Below are positions 16,875 through 25,202 of a stretch of DNA of 43,388 nt, one piece after another. The stretch is taken from the NCBI RefSeq assembly GCF_021191635.1, contig NZ_JAIWPR010000014.1:1-43388 (forward strand), read 5' to 3'. This stretch comes from Alterluteimonas quercicellularis. Lineage in GTDB: Bacteria; Pseudomonadota; Gammaproteobacteria; Xanthomonadales; Xanthomonadaceae. The translations under genes were made by a program, and so were the position numbers. Under the pieces are notes generated by a model. It did not search any database and had not been told where the DNA came from. It was given only the letters and a program-made list of their open reading frames with translations. How positions within the stretch are numbered: the first letter of the stretch is position 1; every line of letters begins with the position of its first letter.

Positions 16875-17450
16875 TCACGCGGCGTTCGCCCGGTAGGGCC
16901 GTTCCGCGCGCGCCTGGCGCAGCGCGGCCGACCACCAGTGCAATTGTGCCAGCATCGCCTGCATGGCCCGTCCACACGCGTCGGCGTCGGGCGGCCGGCC
17001 CGCCGCATCGAAGCGCGCCGCGGCGCCGGGGAACAGCAGGCTGTCGTGCACCGGTACCGCGTGCAGCGCGCAGAACACCTGCCGCAGCTGCTCGACCGCG
17101 CGCAGCCCGCCGGAATGCCCGCCGTAGCCGACGAAGGCCACCGGCTTGGCCTGCCATTCGGCCTGCGCGGCGTCCACGGTCTGCTTCAGCGGCGCCGGGT
17201 AGCCGTGGTTGTACTCGGGGGTCACGACGAGGAAGGCGTCCGCGGCCGCCAGGCGCCGCCGCAGGCGCAGGGTGGGCAGGTCGGGCGCCGGCGGCAGCGC
17301 CGCGGGCAGTCCGAGCGTGCGCGGATCGACGACGTCCACGCGGTAGCCGCCGTGGCGCGCCGCCTCGGCGTGCGCCCAGGCGGCGACGGTGTCGCAGAAC
17401 CGCGGGCTGCGGTTGCTGCCCAGCAGCAGGGCGAGCCGGATCGGGGGCAT
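16875..17450 (-). CDS. NADPH-dependent FMN reductase family protein
   Basis: A 191-residue flavodoxin-fold oxidoreductase that reduces FMN or quinone-like compounds with NAD(P)H. The FMN phosphate-binding loop is GSNRSPRFCDTVAAW (residues 11-25). The family signature VVTPEYNHGYPAPLKQTVD is present near residue 75, and FVGYGGHSGGLRAVEQLR follows. It starts at ATG 17450, 34 bases from the -10 of a promoter whose 19-base spacer contains a near-perfect SoxR box. This fits a role in detoxifying quinones or redox-cycling compounds. It is the first gene of a probable two-gene transcript with the downstream ABC exporter. Confidence 0.9.
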   Translation of the reverse strand: MPPIRLALLLGSNRSPRFCDTVAAWAHAEAARHGGYRVDVVDPRTLGLPAALPPAPDLPTLRLRRRLAAADAFLVVTPEYNHGYPAPLKQTVDAAQAEWQAKPVAFVGYGGHSGGLRAVEQLRQVFCALHAVPVHDSLLFPGAAARFDAAGRPPDADACGRAMQAMLAQLHWWSAALRQARAERPYRANAA

Positions 17451-17483
17451 CGGGGGGCTTCCGCTTGCGGTGGGGAGGCGCGC

Positions 17484-17514
17484 AGGTTAAAACCTAAACA
17501 ATTGTTGAGGTCAA
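17484..17514 (-). promoter_or_regulatory. SoxR-dependent promoter of the FMN reductase-ABC exporter genes
   Basis: On the minus strand a -35 TTGACC (17509-17514) and a -10 TAACCT (17484-17489) are separated by 19 bases, the over-long spacer typical of MerR-family activated promoters. The SoxR box sits between and overlaps the -35. It lies next to soxR itself. Confidence 0.8.
17493..17510. promoter_or_regulatory. SoxR box operator
   Basis: CCTAAACAATTGTTGAGG is an 18-base palindrome with one mismatched pair. It has the same CCT(C)AA...TT(G)AGG frame and length as the E. coli soxS operator. SoxR is encoded 15 bases away, so the same site may also autoregulate soxR. Confidence 0.85.
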
Positions 17515-17524
17515 GCGGGCGGGG

Positions 17525-17974
17525 ATGGCGATGGCGAGGCCGGTGCAGGAACTCACGGTGGGCGAGCTGGCCGCGCGCAGCGGGGTGGCGGTGTCGGCGC
17601 TGCACTTCTACGAGAAGAAGGGCCTGATCCGCAGCCTGCGCACCGCCGGCAACCAGCGCCGCTACCCGCGCGACTTGCTGCGCCGGGTCGCGGTGATCAA
17701 GGTCGGCCAGCGCGCGGGCGTGCCGCTGGCGGAGATCCGCGCGGCGCTGGAGACGCTGCCCGACGGGCGCACCCCGACCGTGGCCGACTGGGCGCGGCTG
17801 TCGCGCCGCTGGCGCGCGGAACTGGACGAGCGCATCCAGCGCCTGGTGCACCTGCGCGACGACCTGGACGGCTGCATCGGCTGCGGCTGCCTGTCGCTCA
17901 AGGTCTGTCCGCTGCGCAACCCCGACGACCGGCTGGGCGAGGACGGGGCCGGGCCGCGCCTGATCGAGCCCTGA
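17525..17974 (+). CDS. soxR: Redox-sensitive transcriptional activator SoxR
   Basis: A 149-residue MerR-family regulator holding a [2Fe-2S] cluster; oxidation by redox-cycling compounds activates target promoters. The MerR helix-turn-helix is [21 protein letters not shown] (10-30) with the wing [18 protein letters not shown] dimerisation helix follows. The cluster motif [12 protein letters not shown] has Cys117, Cys120, Cys122 and Cys128, the exact C-x2-C-x-C-x5-C spacing of SoxR. An in-frame ATG six bases later (17531) is a possible alternative start. The gene is divergent from the FMN reductase gene and shares a 74-base promoter region containing the SoxR box. There is no soxS, as expected outside enterics. 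Confidence 0.95.
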   Translation: MAMARPVQELTVGELAARSGVAVSALHFYEKKGLIRSLRTAGNQRRYPRDLLRRVAVIKVGQRAGVPLAEIRAALETLPDGRTPTVADWARLSRRWRAELDERIQRLVHLRDDLDGCIGCGCLSLKVCPLRNPDDRLGEDGAGPRLIEP

Positions 17975-18077
17975 GGCCGCGACGCCCGGCGCGGATCGCC
18001 CGGCTTCCGCCGCGGCCCCGCCGCGCCCGGCGCTGGACGGCCGCCGCCGCGGGGATTAAGTTGCGCCGTCCACGTCC

Positions 18078-20054
18078 ATGGCCACGCGCATGCAGCACGC
18101 CCCGCACGCCGCTCCTCCCGAGCTCACCTTCCGTGCCGTCCTGCTGGCGATCGTGCTGGCGGTGATCCTGGCCGCCGCCAACACCTACCTGGGGCTGTTC
18201 GCCGGCCTGACCATCGCCTCGGCGATCCCCGCCGCGGTGATCTCGATGGGCGTGCTGCGCGCGCTGGGCGGCGGCCACATCCTCGAGAACAACATCGTGC
18301 AGACCGGCGCGTCGGCGGGCTCGTCGATCGCCTCCGGGGTGATCTTCACCCTGCCGGCGCTGGTGATCCTGGGCTGGTGGCAGGACTTCCGCTACGGCTG
18401 GGTGCTGGCCATCGCCGGCCTGGGCGGCCTGCTCGGCGTGCTGTTCTCGGTGCCGCTGCGCCGCTCGCTGATCGTGGAGCAGAAGCTCGCCTTCCCCGAG
18501 GGCAAGGCCGCCGCCGAGGTGCTGCGCACCGGCGAGAGCCCCGGCAAGGGCGTGCGCGTGCTGGCGCTGGCGGCGCTGCTGGGCGGGGCGATGAAGGCCG
18601 CGGCCGGCAGCGGCCTGCGGCTGATCCCGGACACCGCCTCGGTCTCGGCCTGGTTCGGCGGCGCGATCGGCTACGCCGGCACCAACCTGTCGCCGGCGCT
18701 GTTCGGCGTGGGCTACATCGTCGGGCTCAACGTCGGCATCGTGGTGCTGGCCGGCGGCGTGATCGCCTGGAACATCGCGATCCCGCTCTACAGCCTGTTC
18801 CTGCTCGACGGCAACCCCGCGCTGGCCGCGGCGGTGGCCGGTGCCGGCGCCGAGGATGCGGCCTGGGCGATCTGGAGCGCGCAGGTGCGCTACCTCGGCG
18901 TGGGCGCGATGCTGATCGGCGGCGTGTGGACGCTGATTTCGCTGCGCCGCTCGCTGTTCTCCGGCATCCGCAGCGGCATCGCCGCCGGCCGCGCGCCGGG
19001 CGGCGTGCGTTCGCTGGCGCCGACCGAGCGCGACGTGCCGATGAAGCTGATCGGCATCGGCCTGGTGCTGTTCACGGTGCCGCTGGCGGTGCTGTACCAC
19101 AGCATCGTCGGCACCTGGACGGTGAGCCTGCCGATGACGCTGATCATGGTGGTGGCGGGCTTCCTGTTCGTCTCGGTGTCGGCCTACATGGCCGGCCTGG
19201 TGGGGTCCTCGAACAACCCGGTGTCGGGCATCACCATCGCCACCATCCTGTTCGCCGCGCTGGTGCTGGCGATGCTGCTGGGCCGCGACTCGGAGATCGG
19301 CGCGGTGGCCGCGATCATGATCGGCGCGGTGGTGTGCTGCGCGGCCTGCATCGGCGGCGACAACCTGCAGGACCTCAAGGCCGGCTACATCGTCGGCGCC
19401 ACGCCCTGGAAGCAGCAGCTGATGCTGGCCATCGGCGCGGTCTCCAGCGCGCTGGTCATGGCGCCGGTGCTGAACCTGCTGATGGAGGCCTACGGCATCG
19501 GCGTGCCCACCGCCGAGCATCCCAGCCCGCTGCTGGCGCCGCAGGCCAACCTGATGGCCTCGGTGGCGCGCGGCATCTTCGGCGGCGAGCTGCCCTGGGC
19601 CACGATCGGCGCCGGGGCGCTGATCGGCGCGGCGATCATCGCCTTCGACGCCTGGCTGCAGGCGCGCGGCAGCCGCTTCCGGGTGCCGGTGCTGGCCTGC
19701 GCGGTCGGCATCTACCTGCCGATCGAGCTGAGCGTGCCGATCTTCGCCGGCGGCCTGGTCGCGCACCTGGTCGAGCGCTACCACCGCGTGGCGCCCGACG
19801 ACGAGGCCGGTCGCGAGCGTGCGCACCGCAAGGGCATGCTGTTCGCCGCGGGCCTGATCACCGGCGAGGCGCTGATGGGCATCCTGATCGCGGTGCCGAT
19901 CGTGCTGGCCGGCAATGCCGAGGTGCTCGCCCTGCCGGAGTCGCTGCGGCTCGGCGCGCCCGGCGCATGGCTGGGCCTGGCGATGCTGGCGGCCATCGCC
20001 TGGCTGCTGTACCGCACCGGGCGCCGCGCCGATCCGGACGCGCCGATCGGCTGA
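18078..20054 (+). CDS. OPT family oligopeptide transporter
   Basis: A 658-residue inner-membrane protein of the oligopeptide transporter (OPT) family, which imports peptides or metal-chelate compounds. About 14-16 transmembrane segments are visible. Family landmarks include AANTYLGLFAGLTIASAIPAA near residue 35, GHILENNIVQTGASAGSSIASGVIFTLPAL, the conserved NNPVSGITIATIL, and CIGGDNLQDLKAGYIVGATPWKQQ in the second half. Length is normal for bacterial OPTs. ATG 18078 has no strong ribosome-binding site; ATG 18090 (MQHAPH) is a possible alternative. A TTAAGT -10-like sequence lies around 18056. It stands alone between soxR and the molybdoenzyme gene. Confidence 0.92.
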   Translation: MATRMQHAPHAAPPELTFRAVLLAIVLAVILAAANTYLGLFAGLTIASAIPAAVISMGVLRALGGGHILENNIVQTGASAGSSIASGVIFTLPALVILGWWQDFRYGWVLAIAGLGGLLGVLFSVPLRRSLIVEQKLAFPEGKAAAEVLRTGESPGKGVRVLALAALLGGAMKAAAGSGLRLIPDTASVSAWFGGAIGYAGTNLSPALFGVGYIVGLNVGIVVLAGGVIAWNIAIPLYSLFLLDGNPALAAAVAGAGAEDAAWAIWSAQVRYLGVGAMLIGGVWTLISLRRSLFSGIRSGIAAGRAPGGVRSLAPTERDVPMKLIGIGLVLFTVPLAVLYHSIVGTWTVSLPMTLIMVVAGFLFVSVSAYMAGLVGSSNNPVSGITIATILFAALVLAMLLGRDSEIGAVAAIMIGAVVCCAACIGGDNLQDLKAGYIVGATPWKQQLMLAIGAVSSALVMAPVLNLLMEAYGIGVPTAEHPSPLLAPQANLMASVARGIFGGELPWATIGAGALIGAAIIAFDAWLQARGSRFRVPVLACAVGIYLPIELSVPIFAGGLVAHLVERYHRVAPDDEAGRERAHRKGMLFAAGLITGEALMGILIAVPIVLAGNAEVLALPESLRLGAPGAWLGLAMLAAIAWLLYRTGRRADPDAPIG

Positions 20055-20142
20055 CGCGCGCCGGCTGCGCCCGGCCGGCTTCACTCCAGCATGTCTCCGT
20101 CGCCGGTATACCGGGACGCGGACCTCGGGAATGGAGCCGCGC

Positions 20143-22461
20143 ATGACGGACACGCCTGCATTCAGGCGCTACCAGGGACCGGCCGGCGGCTGGGGCTCGG
20201 TGCGTTCGCTGGCCCGGCACGGGCTGCGGCGGCGCACGCGCACCCTCGCCGCGCTGGCGCAGCTGCGGCGGCAGAACAAGCCCGACGGCTTCGCCTGCGT
20301 GAGCTGCTCCTGGGCGAAACCCGCCAAGCCGCATCCCTTCGAGTTCTGCGAGAACGGCGCCAAGGCCACCTTCTGGGACCTCGACGCCGGGCGCGTCGAT
20401 GCCGCGTTCTTCCGCCGCCACACGGTCACGGCACTGCGCACGTGGGCCGACTGCGACCTGGAGGCCAGCGGCCGCATCACCGAGCCGCTGCGCTACGACG
20501 CGGCCAGCGACCGCTACGTCCCGGTGTCCTGGGAGGAGGCGTTCGCCGCCATCGGCCGCGAGCTGAAGGCGATCGAGCCCGCGGCCGCGGTGTTCTACGC
20601 GTCCGGGCGCGCCTCGCTGGAGACGTCGTACATGTACGCGCTGCTGGCGCGGCTGTACGGCTGCAACAACCTCCCGGACAGCTCCAACATGTGCCACGAG
20701 AGCACCTCCGTCGGGCTGCCGCGCAGCATCGGCGTGCCGGTGGGCACGGTGCGGCTGGAGGACTTCGAGAAGACCGACTGCATCCTGTCGTTCGGCCAGA
20801 ACGTGGGCGTCAACAGCCCGCGCATGCTGCACCCGCTGCAGGAGGCGAGCCGCCGCGGCGTGCCGATCCTCACCTTCAATCCGCTGCGCGAGCGCGGCTG
20901 GGAACGCTTCAAGAACCCGCAGTCGCCGCCGCAGATGCTGGGCGGCGCGGCGACGCGGATCAGTTGCGAATACCTGCAGCCGCGCGCCGGCGGCGACCCG
21001 GCGGTGCTGCTGGGCCTGTGCAAGGCGCTGCTGGAGCTCGACGACGCCGCGCGCCGGGACGGCGGCGCGCGGGTGGTGGACACCGCCTTCGTCGAGGCGC
21101 ACACGCAGGGCTTCGACGACTTCGTCGCGTTGCTGCGGGCGCTGGACTGGGACGCGATCGCGCGGGAGTCGGGGCTCGCGCCGGAGGCGCTGCGCGGGGT
21201 GGCCGAGGTGTACGCCCGCGCGGAGTCCGCCATCCTGATCTACGGCATGGGCCTGACCCAGCACCGTCACGGCGTGGACAACGTGCGGCTGCTGTGCAAC
21301 CTGGCGCTGATGCGCGGCAGCGTCGGCCGGCCCGGCGCCGGCGTGTGCCCGGTGCGCGGGCATTCCAACGTGCAGGGCCAGCGCACGGTGGGCATCACCG
21401 AGAAGCCCGAACTGGTGCCGCTGGACCGTCTCGCCGCGCAATACGGCTTCGAGCCGCCGCGCGACAAGGGCCTGGACACGGTGGGCACGGTGCGCGGGGT
21501 GGTCGACGGCACGGTGCGCGCCTTCGTCGGCCTGGGCGGCAACTTCCTGCGCGCCGCGCCGGAGACCGAGCGGCTGGAAGCGGCCTGGCCGAAGCTGCGG
21601 CTGACGGTGCAGGTGGCCACCAAGCTCAACCGCAGCCATCTGCTCAACGGCGAGGTGGCGTTCCTGCTGCCGTGCCTGAGCCGCATCGAGCGCGACCGCC
21701 AGGCCGGGGGGCCGCAGGCGGTGAGCGTCGAGGACAGCACCGCCTGCATCCACCGCTCCGTCGGCGTGCAGGCGCCGGCCTCGGAACGGCTGCTGTCGGA
21801 GCCGGCGATCGTGGCCGGCATCGCCGAGGCCGCGCTGGCGCCCAACCCGAAGGTGCCCTGGCGCGAGTGGGTGGCCGACTACGCCCGGGTGCGCGACGCC
21901 ATCGCCGAGACCTATCCCGTCGACTTCCACGACTTCAATGCCCGCCTCGGTGCGCCGGGCGGCTTCCCCCGCACCAACGGCGCGCGCGAGCGCATCTGGC
22001 ACACGCCGAGCGGCAAGGCGGAGTTCCACGCCGTCGACCTGCTCAGCGCGACCGGATTCGACGATGCCCCTGAGCGGCTGCGGCTGATCACAGTGCGCAG
22101 CAACGACCAGTTCAACACCACGGTCTACGGCTACAGCGACCGCTTCCGCGGCATCGAGGGCACGCGCCGCGTGCTGCTGATGCACCGCGACGACATCGCG
22201 CGCCTGGGACTCGCGGAGGGCGAGCAGGTCAGCCTGGTCGGCGATGCCGACGACGGCGTGCATCGCGAGGTCGGCGGCCTGCGGGTGACGCCCTACGACC
22301 TGCCGGCGGGTTGCGTGGTGGGCTACTACCCGGAGTGCAATCCGCTGATCCCGGTGGCCCACCACGCCATCGACAGCCACGTGCCGGCGGCGAAGTCGGT
22401 GCCGGTGCGCATCAAGCGCGAGGTGGACCCGCGCCGCGTGCCCGCCGGCCCGGCGCCGTAG
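20143..22461 (+). CDS. FdhF/YdeP family molybdopterin oxidoreductase
   Basis: A 772-residue molybdopterin-dependent enzyme of the YdeP group (FdhF-like alpha subunit). E. coli YdeP is linked to acid resistance; its reaction is unknown. The N-terminal cluster region is FACVSCSWAKPAKPHPFEFC, with further Cys in WADCDLEASG. Molybdopterin landmarks include LPDSSNMCHESTSVGLPRSIG, ILSFGQNVGVNSPRMLHPL, IYGMGLTQHRHGVDNVRLLCNLALMRGSVGRPGAGVCPVRGHSNVQG, and the C-terminal TVRSNDQFNTTVYGYSDRFRGI. ATG 20143 is preceded by GGAGCC; ATG 20131, four codons earlier in frame, is an alternative. No signal peptide or Tat motif is visible. The 3' end overlaps the convergent isochorismatase gene by 50 bases. Confidence 0.92.
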   Translation: MTDTPAFRRYQGPAGGWGSVRSLARHGLRRRTRTLAALAQLRRQNKPDGFACVSCSWAKPAKPHPFEFCENGAKATFWDLDAGRVDAAFFRRHTVTALRTWADCDLEASGRITEPLRYDAASDRYVPVSWEEAFAAIGRELKAIEPAAAVFYASGRASLETSYMYALLARLYGCNNLPDSSNMCHESTSVGLPRSIGVPVGTVRLEDFEKTDCILSFGQNVGVNSPRMLHPLQEASRRGVPILTFNPLRERGWERFKNPQSPPQMLGGAATRISCEYLQPRAGGDPAVLLGLCKALLELDDAARRDGGARVVDTAFVEAHTQGFDDFVALLRALDWDAIARESGLAPEALRGVAEVYARAESAILIYGMGLTQHRHGVDNVRLLCNLALMRGSVGRPGAGVCPVRGHSNVQGQRTVGITEKPELVPLDRLAAQYGFEPPRDKGLDTVGTVRGVVDGTVRAFVGLGGNFLRAAPETERLEAAWPKLRLTVQVATKLNRSHLLNGEVAFLLPCLSRIERDRQAGGPQAVSVEDSTACIHRSVGVQAPASERLLSEPAIVAGIAEAALAPNPKVPWREWVADYARVRDAIAETYPVDFHDFNARLGAPGGFPRTNGARERIWHTPSGKAEFHAVDLLSATGFDDAPERLRLITVRSNDQFNTTVYGYSDRFRGIEGTRRVLLMHRDDIARLGLAEGEQVSLVGDADDGVHREVGGLRVTPYDLPAGCVVGYYPECNPLIPVAHHAIDSHVPAAKSVPVRIKREVDPRRVPAGPAP

Positions 22462-22999
22462 CCGGCGCGATGCTGCGCGCGGCGCGGGTGTCGGCGTCGC
22501 AGTTCTCGCGCAGGATCGCCAGCGCGCGGTCGCGCCGCGCCGGGGTGACCGCGCCCACCGCGTCGCGCGGCACCGCCAGCGCGTACTCGCGCATGTGCGC
22601 GTCCTGCGCGGTCGACAGCACGCAGGCGTCCGCGGCGATGCCGGTCACCACCAGCCGGCGCACCTCCAGCTTCTTCAGCAGCACGTCCAGCGGACTGGCG
22701 AGGAACGCCGAGTGCTTGGGCTTGAGCACGTAGTAGTCGTCGGGCCGCGGCGCCAGCCGTTTCGCGATCTCCGCGCCCGGCATGCCGGGCTGGGCGCAGA
22801 CCGCCTGGAGCTGGCGGAAGTCGGCCTTCCAGTCCATGAAGTTGTCGTTGACGTAGACCACCGGCAGGCCGGCGGCGGCGAAGCGGCCGCGCAGCCAGGC
22901 GATCCGCCGCGAGACCGGCTCGGCCGCGCGCGCCAGCGCCGCCCCCTGCGGGAAGCGGAAGCTGTTGATCATGTCGACGACGAGCAGGGCGGTGGTCAT
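22412..22999 (-). CDS. Isochorismatase-family cysteine hydrolase
   Basis: A 195-residue cytosolic amidohydrolase of the isochorismatase/nicotinamidase superfamily. The catalytic triad is visible: Asp9 in LLVVDMINSF, Lys93 in VLKPKHSAF and Cys126 in TGIAADACVLSTA, with a typical cis-peptide segment just before the Cys. The substrate cannot be assigned. The absence of the nicotinamidase metal-binding pattern suggests another amide. The C-terminal ~25 residues (RSIAPATAPGRRARGAGPPRA) are low-complexity and coincide with the 50-base antisense overlap with the molybdoenzyme gene. They probably arose by loss of an earlier stop. ATG 22999 follows AAGGTG as ribosome-binding site. Confidence 0.87.
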   Translation of the reverse strand: MTTALLVVDMINSFRFPQGAALARAAEPVSRRIAWLRGRFAAAGLPVVYVNDNFMDWKADFRQLQAVCAQPGMPGAEIAKRLAPRPDDYYVLKPKHSAFLASPLDVLLKKLEVRRLVVTGIAADACVLSTAQDAHMREYALAVPRDAVGAVTPARRDRALAILRENCDADTRAARSIAPATAPGRRARGAGPPRA

Positions 23000-23148
23000 C
23001 CGGCGCACCTTATCCGGCGACGCGCGGGGCGCGGCGTGAACGGCGCGTCCGCGGTGGCGGCAAGTTGACGCGCTGCGTAAAATAGCCTCCGCCGCGGCCG
23101 GGGGAAGCCGTCGCGGCCGTCGTGTCGCATCGCAGGAGGAGCAGGGGA

Positions 23149-25116
23149 ATGGGATGGTTCGCAAGGCTGGCCCTCGTCGGGCTGGCGGTCGCGTGGTCGT
23201 GGCCGGCACCGGTGCGCGCGCAGGTCGATCTGGCGCCGTTCGTGGCCGAGCAGGAGTTCGGTACGCTCAAGGTCTCGCCGACCGGGGAGTACTACGCGGC
23301 CACGGTGCCGCTCGAGGGCCAGTACGGCCTGGTGATCATGCGCCGCGAGGACAAGGCCATCACCGCCTCGTTCCGCTTCACCCGCGGTACCAGCGTGCAC
23401 GATTTCTGGTGGGTCAACCCGCAGCGCGTGCTGATCGCCGTGTCCGAGACCTTCGGCACCCGTGACGATCCGCTGCCCACCGGCGAGCTCTACGCAATGG
23501 AGGCCGATGGCTCGCGCCGCGATCTGCTGGTGGGCTGGCGGGTGCAGAACCAGCGCACCGGCACCAACATCATCAGCAACAAGCGCGAGGAGCGGGTCGC
23601 GGCCAGCCTCGTCGACACGCTGCCCGACGACGACCGCAACGTCCTGATCGCGGTGCGCCCGCTCATCAACGATCCGGCCTGGCGGGTCGAGCGGATGGAC
23701 GTCTACTCCGGGCGCCGCACGCGGGTGACGACGGCACCGGTCACGCGCGCGGATTTCACCACCGACCAGCACGGCGTGGTGCGCTTCGCCTACGGCTCGA
23801 ACACCGACAACGTCTCGCGCACCTACCTGCGCGACGGCGACGGCGCCGAGTGGCGGATGATCAACGACGAGGGCGTCAGCGGCCGGCGGATGAGGCCGCT
23901 GGGCTTCTCCGACGACAACGCCACCGCCTACCTGCAGGTCGAGCATCCGCAGGGACCGGACAGCGTGGTCGCGCTGGACGTCGCGACGGGCGAGCAGCGC
24001 GAAGTGGTCCGCGACGCCATCGTCGATCCGGTGCCGATCTACGACCATCGTGGACGGACGCCGGTCGGCGCCCGCTTCCTGGGGCCGCAGCCGCGCACGG
24101 CATATTTCGAACCGGAATCGCCCTATGGGCGGCTGATGCGCAGCATCGAGGCCGCGTTCCCCGGCCAGTCGGTGTCGGTGTCCTCGGCGACCGCCGACGG
24201 CCGCCACAAGCTGCTGTGGGTGGGCAGCGACGTCGATCCCGGCAGCTACTACGCCTTCGACAGCGAGCGGAAGAGCGCGGAGTTCATCCTCGCGCGCAGC
24301 CGCGGCATCGATCCCGAGCGGATGACGACGATGCGTCCGGTCGAGGTCCGCGCCCGCGACGGACTGGTCCTGCACGGCTTCCTGGCCGTGCCGCCGGGCG
24401 GCGACGGCCGCGGCCTGCCGATGGTGGTGCTGCCCCACGGCGGGCCTTACGGCATCTTCGACGCATGGGGCTACGACAACGACACCCAGCTGCTGGCCGC
24501 GGCCGGCTACGCGGTGCTGCGGATCAACTTCCGCGGTTCCGGCAACTACGGCCGCGCCTTCCTGCAGGCCGGCGCGCAGCAGTGGGGCGGCACGATGCAG
24601 GACGACCTGACCGACGCCACCCGCTGGGCGATCGCCGAGGGCATCGCCGACCCGCAGCGCATCTGCATCTACGGGGGCAGCTACGGCGGCTATGCGGCGC
24701 TGATGGGCGTCGCCCGCGAGCCCGACCTGTACCGCTGCGCCGTGGGCTACGTGGGCGTGTACGACCTGCCGCGCCTGCGCGAGGAGAACCATCGCGAGGG
24801 CCGCTCGGCGCGCACCTGGACCCGCGACTGGATCGGCACCGACAACGCGGCGCTGGCCGCCGCCTCGCCCACGCGCCTGGCCGACCGCATCCGGGCCCCG
24901 GTGTTCCTGGCCGCGGGCGGCGAGGACCTGGTCGCACCGATCGTGCACAGCCGCACGATGGAGCGCGCGCTGAAGACGGCGGACGTGCCGGTGGAGACGC
25001 TGTACTACCCGGACGAGGGCCACGGCTTCTACACGGCGGCGCACCGCGAGGGCTTCTACCGCCAGCTGCTGGACTTCCTGCACCGGCACATCGGCGGCGC
25101 CACCGCCGCGCAGTGA
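23149..25116 (+). CDS. Secreted S9 family prolyl oligopeptidase-like peptidase
   Basis: A 655-residue exported serine peptidase. Residues 1-24 are a Sec signal peptide ending VRA-Q. Residues ~30-390 form a beta-propeller. The alpha/beta-hydrolase domain holds the triad Ser511 (YGGSYGGYAAL), Asp593 (AGGEDLVAP) and His625 (DEGHGFYT). The oxyanion region is VVLPHGGPYG. This matches the acylaminoacyl/dipeptidyl-peptidase-like branch abundant in xanthomonads. ATG 23149 was chosen for its strong ribosome-binding site AGGAGGA and signal peptide; the earlier ATG at 23122 lies in the untranslated leader. TAAAAT (23078-23083) may be its -10. It is followed 87 bases later by a second S9 peptidase. Confidence 0.92.
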   Translation: MGWFARLALVGLAVAWSWPAPVRAQVDLAPFVAEQEFGTLKVSPTGEYYAATVPLEGQYGLVIMRREDKAITASFRFTRGTSVHDFWWVNPQRVLIAVSETFGTRDDPLPTGELYAMEADGSRRDLLVGWRVQNQRTGTNIISNKREERVAASLVDTLPDDDRNVLIAVRPLINDPAWRVERMDVYSGRRTRVTTAPVTRADFTTDQHGVVRFAYGSNTDNVSRTYLRDGDGAEWRMINDEGVSGRRMRPLGFSDDNATAYLQVEHPQGPDSVVALDVATGEQREVVRDAIVDPVPIYDHRGRTPVGARFLGPQPRTAYFEPESPYGRLMRSIEAAFPGQSVSVSSATADGRHKLLWVGSDVDPGSYYAFDSERKSAEFILARSRGIDPERMTTMRPVEVRARDGLVLHGFLAVPPGGDGRGLPMVVLPHGGPYGIFDAWGYDNDTQLLAAAGYAVLRINFRGSGNYGRAFLQAGAQQWGGTMQDDLTDATRWAIAEGIADPQRICIYGGSYGGYAALMGVAREPDLYRCAVGYVGVYDLPRLREENHREGRSARTWTRDWIGTDNAALAAASPTRLADRIRAPVFLAAGGEDLVAPIVHSRTMERALKTADVPVETLYYPDEGHGFYTAAHREGFYRQLLDFLHRHIGGATAAQ

Positions 25117-25202
25117 GCGGTCCCGCGCCGGCGGCGCGCGGCCCGCGCCGGCCGGCCCGCATCGGCTACCATCGCCGGGCCCGTTCCGCCGTGGAGTCGC
25201 CG

